Positions 1-6,800 of a stretch of DNA of 18,111 nt are shown piece after piece; position 1 is the first letter of the stretch, and every line of letters begins with the position of its first letter. A program made the translations under genes and the position numbers. The notes under the pieces are model-generated. The model saw only the letters and a list, made by a program, of their open reading frames with translations. It was not told the DNA's origin and made no database searches. Source of the stretch: Anthropogastromicrobium sp963626545 (GTDB lineage Bacteria > Bacillota > Clostridia > Lachnospirales > Lachnospiraceae); the NCBI GenBank assembly GCA_963626545.1, contig CAVFYJ010000072.1:1-18111 (forward strand). The letters are read 5' to 3'.

Positions 1-2
1 TT

Positions 3-482
3 GGATTCCTTACTTTCCCAGCAGAGTCATCAATCGTAAAATTTGTAAAGTGGTGTTATCAAAGAAGAAATGAACTTTTACAGCATCCAGAACGAAAGTT
101 GCCAAACGCAGAAAATGCAATTTTGCCAGAGCCGAAATTTACCAAGTATCTGTTTGACAAAAACAGTAAAAGTGGGTATCCTAAAGGCAAAGCTTTTGCA
201 AGCCGCTTAGGATATGACGAAAGCAACTGGAAAAAGCTACAACAAGAGATACGCTATCGAAGTACGAAGTATCCGGCACAGTATGTTGACAATAATGGAT
301 ACGGAGACCGATACGTGCAAAAGATGATTCTGTATGGGCAGAAAGATACTCCGGCGAATGTAGTTGTCGCATGGATGAAAAAACCAGACGGGACAGTTAG
401 CATGACAAGCGCTTATGCAGTAAAATTAGATTCAAAACAGAAAGGAAGGATAAAAAGTTATGAAAGTATTGGATACATATAA
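3..482 (+). CDS. C-terminal part of a phage protein with a DUF6883-like domain (5' truncated by window edge)
   Basis: The frame is open from base 3 with no in-frame stop, so this is the last 159 residues of a longer protein cut by the window edge. The first ATG/TTG-type codon (TTG 99) lies inside the conserved stretch and is unlikely to be the start. From about residue 33 the protein reads KLPNAENAILPEPKFTKYLF and continues with an FASRLGYDESNW segment and a late VVVAWMKKPDG strand. This pattern resembles DUF6883, a small domain often found as the C-terminal module of phage minor head proteins or of polymorphic toxins. I cannot tell which parent protein it belonged to. Its 3' end overlaps the holin gene by 23 bp, and the holin's ribosome binding site lies inside this ORF, so the two are probably coupled in one late phage transcript. 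Domain name recalled from family pattern, not searched. Confidence 0.6.
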   Translation, partial: GFLTFPAESSIVKFVKWCYQRRNELLQHPERKLPNAENAILPEPKFTKYLFDKNSKSGYPKGKAFASRLGYDESNWKKLQQEIRYRSTKYPAQYVDNNGYGDRYVQKMILYGQKDTPANVVVAWMKKPDGTVSMTSAYAVKLDSKQKGRIKSYESIGYI

Positions 483-909
483 TGCAGTAGTGGGGGCGGT
501 AATTGCTGTGCTCAGCTACGTCTTTGGCGAGCACTGGATGCTATTCGCCTTGTTCTTGGCATTCAATTTGGCAGATTGGTTGACGGGTTGGGCCAAGTCA
601 AGAATGGCTCAGAAAGAAAACTCAGCAGCAGGTTGGAAAGGTGTGCTCAAAAAGTTGGGGTACTGGCTGATGATCGCCGTGGCCTTTGGCGCGTCTGCGG
701 TGTTTGTAGAGATCGGCGCAACATTGGGCATTAACCTTGAAATTACTGTACTGTTAGGTTGGTTTGTCCTGGCATCATTAATCGTCAACGAGCTGAGGTC
801 GATCCTCGAGAACTTTGTCGAGATGGGCTACAACGTTCCGCGCATCTTGACAAAAGGCCTTGAAGTAGCTGACAAAGCAATCAACCAGTCGGGACAGGAC
901 GATGAATAA
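460..909 (+). CDS. Phage holin, TcdE/phage_holin_4 type
   Basis: A 149-residue membrane protein starting at ATG 460 behind a GGAAGGA ribosome binding site at 444-450. About four hydrophobic segments are visible (near residues 8-22, 26-45, 66-88 and 92-112), then a polar C-terminal tail. The family signature is recognisable: NLADWLTGWAKSR after the second segment, the basic GWKGVLKKLG motif, and NELRSILENFVEMGYNVPRI near the end, which match the Holin_4/TcdE group (PF05105 type). Holins of this group make membrane lesions that let the endolysin reach the peptidoglycan; in clostridia, relatives such as TcdE also export toxins. The endolysin gene follows at once, which supports a lysis role. It overlaps the end of the upstream phage gene. 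Function is inferred from family and context. Confidence 0.88.
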   Translation: MKVLDTYNAVVGAVIAVLSYVFGEHWMLFALFLAFNLADWLTGWAKSRMAQKENSAAGWKGVLKKLGYWLMIAVAFGASAVFVEIGATLGINLEITVLLGWFVLASLIVNELRSILENFVEMGYNVPRILTKGLEVADKAINQSGQDDE

Positions 910-917
910 TATTTTTG

Positions 918-944
918 CAGGAGGGCTTCGGCTCTCCTGTTTTT
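918..944 (+). terminator. UUCG-loop hairpin terminator between holin and endolysin
   Basis: The arms CAGGAGGGC (918-926) and GCTCTCCTG (931-939) pair over 9 bp, with one G-T pair, around a TTCG tetraloop. TTTTT follows at 940-944. This has the form of a compact intrinsic terminator. It sits in the 66-bp gap between holin and endolysin, so it could reduce read-through into the lysin gene. It may instead stabilise the holin mRNA 3' end. Confidence 0.75.
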
Positions 945-975
945 GCGCCAGCGCAATCTGGCGGAGAGGATGAAA

Positions 976-2199
976 ATGACAACAACAGAATTGATAAAGA
1001 TTGCAAAAGTGATATATGCCGAAGGTGGCATATTTTCTGGTAAGAATTATAGTGCCCTGTTGGCCATAGCACAGTGTATCCATGATTTGCTTCCATCATA
1101 CAAAGACTTGGATACTTGCCTGGAATCTGCGTTCACGGTACCTTCGGATCAGTACGATCCGCAGTGCCTGCAGGCAGCGCAGGCCGTTTTTGAGCAGGGG
1201 CAGTGTCGCTTTCCGGATGCGGAGATTTTGCAGTTCCGAAGCTACACAAAGTATTCCGATGGACATGGCAATCCTGACAAGGAAAAACTTGCAAACCTGT
1301 ACAAAAGTTACGATTATTTAGGCAGTGACTCCATCTCGAATCAGTGGGGACACTTTTATTTTGGACGGAAAAAGGAGGAAAAGAAGATGTTTCGTTTACT
1401 AGTTATGGCTGGACATGGCAGAAATACTGATGGATCATGGGATCCGGGAGCATGCGGCTGCGGTTATCAGGAGGCGGCACTTACCAGAGAGTTACGTGAT
1501 CTGACTAAAGCTGCAGCTGATCGAGCAGGTGTGCCATGTGACGTGGCTCCGGATCGCAATCACTATTCTTACTTTAAGAATGGCGGTCAGTATGATTTTA
1601 CCCCATATACTTACGTGCTTGAGGTCCATTTCAATGCCTCAGCTACTGTTGATTCCAGCGGTGATGGCAAGATGAAAGGATCTATGATGTATATTGATAA
1701 GTCAGAGACAGGCCACTCTGTCGAAGATGTTATTTTGAATAATCTCTACGCCATCGGCAGCAGACAGGCTTGGGACGGGGTAGTCGTTGCACAGCGTCAG
1801 TGGCCATCAGGGCTGATGGTACAGAATGCTGTGCGCAGACAGGGGGTGTCTCACGCAGTTCTCGAGACCTGTTTCATCACTGATCAGGACGATATGGACT
1901 GGTATCTTGTAAACAAGAGCAAGATTGCTCAGGCAATCATCGCAGGCATCCAGCAGGGATTCGGACTCAACTATACGAAGGTAATCACACCCTATATGGT
2001 GAAAGTAGATGTTGCCTCCATCCCAGATCACGCCCTCAACATCCGCGAACAGCCGACCATCAACAGCCCAGTTACCGGCAAGATCACCGAAACGATGTCC
2101 ATTACCATTGTTGATGAAGCATCTGGTACCGGAGCGTCAAAGTGGGGCAAGCTTAAGTCAGGAGCTGGATGGATTAGCCTGGACTATGTAGTTAGATGA
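976..2199 (+). CDS. Phage endolysin: SleB-like hydrolase + Amidase_3 + SH3-like domain
   Basis: The frame is open from a TTG at 943, but that codon sits in the terminator's T-run. The likely start is ATG 976, 6 bp behind GGAGAGG (963-969), giving 407 residues. Residues 1 to about 135 resemble SleB/CwlJ cell wall hydrolases, with the candidate catalytic Glu16 in VIYAEGG. Residues 138 to about 330 form an Amidase_3 N-acetylmuramoyl-L-alanine amidase. Candidate zinc ligands are His147 (AGHG), Glu166 (GYQEA) and His218 (EVHFN), with catalytic Glu297 (LETCF). Residues about 337-407 look like a bacterial SH3 wall-binding domain (ALNIREQP, WGKLKSGAGWISLDYV). The enzyme would cut peptidoglycan at two bond types after holin action. 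Met138 has its own strong ribosome binding site, so a shorter amidase-SH3 form is likely made as well. The domain boundary looks like two genes joined in frame. Confidence 0.85.
   Translation: MTTTELIKIAKVIYAEGGIFSGKNYSALLAIAQCIHDLLPSYKDLDTCLESAFTVPSDQYDPQCLQAAQAVFEQGQCRFPDAEILQFRSYTKYSDGHGNPDKEKLANLYKSYDYLGSDSISNQWGHFYFGRKKEEKKMFRLLVMAGHGRNTDGSWDPGACGCGYQEAALTRELRDLTKAAADRAGVPCDVAPDRNHYSYFKNGGQYDFTPYTYVLEVHFNASATVDSSGDGKMKGSMMYIDKSETGHSVEDVILNNLYAIGSRQAWDGVVVAQRQWPSGLMVQNAVRRQGVSHAVLETCFITDQDDMDWYLVNKSKIAQAIIAGIQQGFGLNYTKVITPYMVKVDVASIPDHALNIREQPTINSPVTGKITETMSITIVDEASGTGASKWGKLKSGAGWISLDYVVR
1371..1389 (+). promoter_or_regulatory. Internal ribosome binding site and in-frame ATG inside the endolysin
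   Basis: AAAGGAGG at 1371-1378 is an almost perfect Shine-Dalgarno sequence, placed 8 bp before ATG 1387. That ATG is in frame and begins MFRLLVMAGHG, the natural first strand of an Amidase_3 domain. Initiation here would give a 270-residue amidase plus SH3 protein. It lies in the Lys/Glu-rich linker just after the SleB-like domain ends. Confidence 0.7.
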
Positions 2200-2234
2200 A
2201 GGATGTGTTGTAAAACATGTTAATATAGAAGAAA

Positions 2235-2259
2235 TCCCTCCAGTGGCAAACTGGAGGGA
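2235..2259. other. 10-bp perfect hairpin downstream of the endolysin
   Basis: The arms TCCCTCCAGT (2235-2244) and ACTGGAGGGA (2250-2259) pair perfectly around a 5-base GGCAA loop, 36 bp after the endolysin stop codon. No T-run follows on the + strand (GAAGAG), so it is not a classical intrinsic terminator in that direction. On the minus strand ATTTCTTC follows, which is only weakly U-rich. It may be an mRNA 3'-end stabiliser or a weak terminator of the late phage transcript. Confidence 0.55.
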
Positions 2260-2285
2260 AGAGATCTATTATATTCATCTAAATC

Positions 2286-2315
2286 CGTGTCATGTCGTGT
2301 CATATTTCGTGTCAT
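2286..2315. repeat. Three direct repeats of CGTGTCAT (candidate integrase arm sites)
   Basis: Exact copies of CGTGTCAT occur at 2286-2293, 2296-2303 and 2308-2315, all in the same orientation with start-to-start spacings of 10 and 12 bp, about one helical turn. They lie between the phage lysis genes and the 3' end of tRNA-Ser. Short, helically phased direct repeats near an element end are typical of arm-type sites for tyrosine integrases. That role is inferred; no integrase gene is in the window. Confidence 0.6.
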
Positions 2316-2370
2316 ACAGATGCTTAAAATGATAAAATAGAATATAAAATATCAAACATCCATATGTAAT

Positions 2371-2416
2371 AAAAAATGTTCGAAACCCCTTGTTTTAAGC
2401 GGATTCTCGAACATTT
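2371..2416 (-). terminator. Inverted-repeat terminator on the minus strand, downstream of tRNA-Ser
   Basis: AAATGTTCGA (2374-2383) and TCGAACATTT (2407-2416) form a perfect 10-bp inverted repeat. Within the 23-base loop, CC-CTT and AAG-GG can pair further around a G-G mismatch. Read on the minus strand the stem ends in a run of six T, so it would terminate transcription from the tRNA-Ser promoter. On the + strand no T-run follows. It may also be part of the attachment region of the neighbouring element. Confidence 0.6.
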
Positions 2417-2445
2417 CCAGTAACTATGCGGATATTAACAAAAAG

Positions 2446-2533
2446 CGGAGCGAGTGGGATTTGAACCCACGTGCCCGAAAACGGACAACCGCATTTCGAG
2501 TGCGGCTCGTTATGACCACTTCGATATCGCTCC
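2446..2533 (-). tRNA. tRNA-Ser, anticodon CGA
   Basis: On the minus strand an 88-nt class II tRNA can be folded. The acceptor stem GGAGCGA (2527-2533) pairs with TCGCTCC (2447-2453), with discriminator G at 2446. The anticodon stem CCGCA/TGCGG encloses the loop CTCGAAA, giving anticodon CGA, which reads the serine codon UCG. A long variable arm (TGTCCG/CGGGCA) is diagnostic of the serine/leucine class. The T-arm is GTGGG-TTCAAAT-CCCAC. The 3' CCA is not encoded: CTT follows the discriminator, so CCA must be added by nucleotidyltransferase. Its 3' end points to the phage genes on the left, the usual arrangement when an element has inserted into a tRNA 3' end. Confidence 0.95.
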
Positions 2534-2564
2534 ACATAGCAGAAATTCATCTGCACTATTTAGT

Positions 2565-2594
2565 AGTTTACTATAAAAATGGTTGCATTGTCAA
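2565..2594 (-). promoter_or_regulatory. Sigma-A promoter for tRNA-Ser
   Basis: On the minus strand a perfect -35 box TTGACA (complement of 2589-2594) and a -10 box TAAACT (complement of 2565-2570) are separated by 18 bp. The -10 box lies about 31 bp upstream of the first tRNA base, suiting a short 5' leader removed by RNase P. Confidence 0.75.
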
Positions 2595-2661
2595 GGACTT
2601 TTTGATTTTCTTCCTTGTATTTTGCATATATTAATATGAGCAATAAAAAAGGTGGCAAAAC

Positions 2662-2940
2662 ATGGACTTTGGGCTTACAAGCGTAGCAGGCATTGTCGTA
2701 ATCTGTTACTTAGCAGCACAGGTCGTTAAGGCAACAAGGCTGGACAATAAATGGCTACCAGTGATTTGTGGGATCTTAGGCGGCGTGGTCGGAATTTTCG
2801 GCATGTATTGCATTCCAGATTACCCGGCGGACGATCTGATTACAGCGATTGCAGTCGGTATTGTGTCAGGACTTGCAGCAACAGGTGTAAATCAGGTGTA
2901 TAAACAGCTGACACACAAAGAGAAGGATGAAGATGGATAA
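2662..2940 (+). CDS. Small membrane protein, phage holin of the A118/Hol118 type
   Basis: A 92-residue protein starting at ATG 2662 behind GGTGG (2651-2655). It has three hydrophobic stretches (about residues 5-24, 32-50 and 60-80) and a charged C-terminus ending KQLTHKEKDEDG. The opening MDFGLTSVAGIVVICYL, the middle LDNKWLPVICGILGGVVGIFGM and the late AVGIVSGLAATGVNQVYKQL match the Phage_holin_5 family as I know it. It is unrelated to the TcdE-type holin at 460-909 and lies on the other side of the tRNA gene, with no lysin beside it. It may be a remnant of a second phage or a gene retained by the host. The holin assignment is from family pattern; a lysis role here is doubtful. Confidence 0.75.
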   Translation: MDFGLTSVAGIVVICYLAAQVVKATRLDNKWLPVICGILGGVVGIFGMYCIPDYPADDLITAIAVGIVSGLAATGVNQVYKQLTHKEKDEDG

Positions 2941-2995
2941 AAAAGAAACTCTGCATAGTTTTTTAACCTTCTGCGGAAAATACTTCTTGTATTAA
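2933..2995 (+). CDS. Possible 20-residue ORF overlapping the end of the holin gene
   Basis: ATG 2933 overlaps the holin stop codon (TAA 2938-2940) and opens a 20-codon frame, MDKKETLHSFLTFCGKYFLY, ending at TAA 2993-2995. A purine-rich GAGAAGG precedes it inside the holin gene. It could be a translationally coupled micro-peptide, the truncated head of a lost phage gene, or chance. I recognise no family, and the evidence for expression is weak. Confidence 0.25.
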   Translation: MDKKETLHSFLTFCGKYFLY

Positions 2996-3011
2996 AGCAG
3001 GAGGTGTTTTT

Positions 3012-3743
3012 ATGCAGGAAGATAATACAGATGCAAAGTTAAAGGATCAACAGGAACAGATCCGTGAGAGCGGAGAGGTAATGTTAGATGAAAATACACA
3101 GCGGCATAAAATTTTCTTATTAAATATTATTGGAGAGATTGAAGGCCATGAATGTCTGACCTCCAATGTAAAGACCACAAAATACGAGCATGTGCTGCCG
3201 CAGTTAGCGCAGATTGAGGACAGCCGTGAGGTGGACGGGCTGTTAATTCTAATCAATACCGTAGGCGGAGATGTGGAGGCAGGTCTTGCAATCTCAGAAA
3301 TGATTGCGGGCATGTCAATCCCGAGTGTGTCACTAGTGCTTGGTGGAAGCCATTCAATTGGTGTGCCGCTTGCGGTGTCATCGGATTATTCCTTTATTGT
3401 GCCGACGGCAACGATGATGATTCATCCGGTGAGGCTAAATGGTATGATTATCGGCGTGCGTCAGAGCTATGATTATTTTAAGAAGATTCAGGATCGCATC
3501 ACGGGCTTTGTGACGAAGCACTGCGATATTCCAGAGGCACGTCTGTTAGAACTGATGATGGATACCGAGACGCTGACAAGAGATGTGGGCTCCATTTTGG
3601 TGGGCGCAGAGGCAGTAAAGGAGGGCTTGATCCATGAGGTTGGCGGGATAAAACAGGCCATGGCAAAACTTCATGAACTGATTGAAAAAAACAAACACAT
3701 GTGTTATACTAAAACGGTTATGTCAGAAAAGAAAGCAGAATGA
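3012..3743 (+). CDS. tepA: TepA, ClpP-fold translocation-enhancing serine protease
   Basis: A 243-residue ClpP-like protein starting at ATG 3012 behind AGGAGGTG (2999-3006). The core spans about residues 32-222. The catalytic triad is intact: Ser115 in GGSHSIGVPLA, His138 in MMIHPVR and Asp191 in LTRDVGSILVGAEAVKEGLI. The pattern fits the TepA group (Bacillus YmfB), cytosolic signal-peptide-peptidase-like enzymes reported to assist protein export, rather than housekeeping ClpP. As in Bacillus it lies just upstream of ftsK/spoIIIE, but the small ylzJ gene found between them there is absent. The first 30 residues are charged and poorly structured, and the last 20 look variable. A strong promoter sits in the DNA coding for that tail. 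There is no signal peptide. Confidence 0.85.
   Translation: MQEDNTDAKLKDQQEQIRESGEVMLDENTQRHKIFLLNIIGEIEGHECLTSNVKTTKYEHVLPQLAQIEDSREVDGLLILINTVGGDVEAGLAISEMIAGMSIPSVSLVLGGSHSIGVPLAVSSDYSFIVPTATMMIHPVRLNGMIIGVRQSYDYFKKIQDRITGFVTKHCDIPEARLLELMMDTETLTRDVGSILVGAEAVKEGLIHEVGGIKQAMAKLHELIEKNKHMCYTKTVMSEKKAE
3682..3710 (+). promoter_or_regulatory. Sigma-A promoter inside the 3' end of tepA, for ftsK
   Basis: TTGAAA (3682-3687) and TATACT (3705-3710) are separated by exactly 17 bp, close to consensus. It overlaps codons of the variable TepA tail and lies about 120 bp upstream of the ftsK start, with only a weak hairpin between. It would let ftsK be transcribed independently of tepA. Confidence 0.65.
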
Positions 3744-3832
3744 GCCTTGAAAAGAGGCTGATTCTAAGGCTTTCAGAAAAGCAAAACGACTTGGGGTATA
3801 ACAAATAAATTAAAAAGAAAGGAAGGGGAATC

Positions 3833-6800
3833 ATGGCTGCAGCACAGAAAAAGCCGACGGGTACAGCAAAAACAACAGCGGCAAAAAGCAGTAGCAGTAC
3901 GGTGGCAAAAAGCAGCACAGCAGGAAAGAAGACACAAACTGCAGGTGCGGGCAAAAAGCAAACGACAAAAAAAGCATCGTCATCAAAGTCATCTGCTGCA
4001 AGATCGTCAGTATCGAAAGCATCCGCATATACCGCAGCGGCGAAGACAGGCAGTAAAAAGACAGCGGCAAAGGGATATTCATCTTCCGCAAAGAGAAAAA
4101 AGACTGGTTCAAAGAATCAGGTACAGGCAGATTATACGATTGTAAAGGACATTGCAGTGATTGCCGTATTTGTATTCGGCGTGATTTTGCAGTTGAGCTG
4201 CTTTTTTACAGGTGGAGGCCTGATGCAGCTGCTGCATACATATAACTTTGGCTGGTTTGGCGCAATGGCGTACTTGATGCCAGTACTTTTGTTCCTTCTG
4301 CCGTGCTTCATTATTAGCAACTGGCACAATCGTGGCCTATTTCAAAAGGTGGCGGCTGTTGTACTTTTGTTTTTATCAATCGAGACGATTTTATCCATCG
4401 TCTATGAGACAACTACTTTTTTTACGATCGGAGGCGGACTCGTCGGCCACACGATTTTTAAAGCAATCTACGGTGCATTTGGAATTATTGGTTCTTATGT
4501 GGTGATGGCGGCGCTGCTTATGATCAGTTTGGTATTATTTTTCGGTCATTCTGTTATGGCTGGATTGCATCAGAATTCAAAGAAAGCATACCGCGCGGTT
4601 TCTTCCCATCATAAGATTCAGCAGGGCCGTCGTAAGATTCAGGCACAGGAGAGACGTCTGCGCAGAGAGCAGGAAGAAAATGAACAGCTTGAGATGCAGC
4701 GCATTCGTCTGGAGGCATTGCAAAAACAGCGACAGGAGATTCTTGAAAAAAGAGATCTCAATCGATCATTTGTCAATATTCAGCTTGAGGAAAGTAAGAA
4801 ACAGGAAGAGCAGAATCGCCAGCTGTTAAAGCGGCAGAATGCGCGCGCAAGGAAAGAACTGCGCACCAATACGGAGCTTGAGGAAGAAGACCGCAGCATG
4901 AAGGAGATTGTGCTCGGAAAAGACGCGATCAATACAGAGACTGTTATGATGCCAAAGAAAACCGCTTCGCAAGATACGGAAGTTTCTTATAACAAAAAAG
5001 CAGAAACAGTAGAAGAAAAGACCGATGCAAAGACCGATACGCAGCAAAAGCCACCGAGCATGTTTATCGAAGGGGAAGAGATTTCATCGGATTTCTCAAG
5101 CTTCTTTGAAAACTCCGGTGATAGTCTTTCAAGACCAATTAAGCTGGATGTAAGTGGTGGGGATGAGAAAAATGGATCTTCTGAGTTAGACGACGGTTGG
5201 GTGCGTGAATCTGATGAAGTGTCAACGGATGAATCAAAATTTGATGGAGCGTGGGATAGTGAACAGGAAAATTCTTCGGATGCATTTGGGCAGTTGGATC
5301 GCTTGATATTAGAAAAGATAAACGCTTTTAGTGATACAGATACAAGGGCTGATGTCAATACCGATGCGATAGAAGACATGGATCGTACCGAGAAAATAGC
5401 AAATGAATACGAGACAGAAGACGATGCTGCGCAAGCGGATTTATCAGATTCCTTTGCGTTTGATACAGGTGCTTCATCTGACGCTTCTGGTATTTTATCT
5501 GCTTTCGCTACTAATTCTGACACTTCAAAAGATCTTTCCGAGGAGCTTTCTGGTGCGTTAGTTGCGGGAGATGAGTCGGTGGATTATCGTATGCTCATGA
5601 GAGATACGAAAAACACGGGCAAGCATGATCAGGACGAATCCATGTACACAAAGACGGTTCGCACGGCAACTGGAAAGGTCATTACTGTTGAGTTAGATGG
5701 TCTTCCGGGAGAGAACAAGCGTCCGAAGGATTCAGCAGCGATTAAGGAAAAGCTGGATCAGTACGATGAAAAGGTCGTTCCGATTGCCTACGAGGAGTCA
5801 AAGGAATACATTTTCCCGTCAACGGATCTGCTGACGCCGGGAAGCACGTCTGGTAAGGGACGTGAGGAGATTGCGCGCAGCATGCAGGAGACGGCAGACA
5901 AGCTAAAGCGCACGTTGCAGGATTTTGGTGTTGGTGTTACGATCACGAACATCAGTCGTGGTCCGAGCGTTACCCGCTATGAGTTGCAGCCAGAGCAGGG
6001 CGTTAAGGTCAGCAAGATTGTAAATTTAGCTGACGATATTAAGCTGAATCTGGCGGCAGAGGACATCCGTATCGAGGCACCGATCCCAGGCAAGGCTGCG
6101 ATCGGTATCGAGGTTCCAAATAAGGAAAAACAGATGGTTGCGTTCCGCGACCTTCTTGAGAGCGATGAGTTTACTAAGGCAAAGTCAAAGACTGTTTTTG
6201 CAGCAGGAAAGGACATTGCCGGAAAAACGGTTGTCGCGGATATCGAAAAGATGCCGCATCTTCTGATTGCTGGACAGACCGGCTCCGGAAAATCCGTCTG
6301 CATCAACACAATTATCATGAGTATCCTTTACAAAGCAAGGCCATCTGAGGTAAAATTGATTATGATCGACCCGAAGGTTGTTGAGCTTAGTGTCTATAAT
6401 GGTATTCCACATCTTCTGATTCCGGTTGTCACCGATCCGAAGAAGGCCGCTGCCGCATTAAACTGGGCGGTAAACGAGATGGAAGAGCGTTACAAAAAGT
6501 TCGCTCAGCATAAGGCAAGGAATATCATTGGCTACAACGCCCAGATTGATCAGATCGAGGATGTTCCGGGCAAGGATCGCCCAGAGAAGATTCCTCAGAT
6601 CATCGTCATTGTCGACGAGTTAGCCGATTTGATGATGACGGCCGGAACTGATGTAGAGGATGCAATCCAAAAGTTGGCACAGAAGGCTCGAGCAGCCGGT
6701 ATTCATCTGATTATTGCAACACAGCGTCCATCGGTAAATGTCATTACCGGTATCATTAAGGCAAACATTCCATCACGAATTGCCTTTAGTGTTGCCAGCG

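Noticed and set aside
943..975. Longer endolysin start at TTG 943
   Set aside because: The codon lies in the T-run of the terminator hairpin and has no ribosome binding site; ATG 976 has GGAGAGG at ideal distance.
2602..2632. Possible + strand promoter for the Hol118-type holin (TTGATT and TATATT)
   Set aside because: The spacer would be 19 bp and the region is AT-rich, so such matches are expected by chance.
2200..2661. CRISPR array suspected from the repeats beside the tRNA
   Set aside because: The repeats are only 8 bp with 2-4 bp between them and there are no spacers or cas genes.
3743..3771. Possible terminator between tepA and ftsK (AGCCTT...AAGGCT)
   Set aside because: Only 6 bp with a 17-base loop and no real T-run. 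Too weak to call.
4987..5523. 178-residue minus-strand frame opposite ftsK
   Set aside because: It lies opposite the acidic Ser/Asp-rich linker of FtsK, has Ser-rich low-complexity content with no domain and no good start context. It is a shadow of biased codons.
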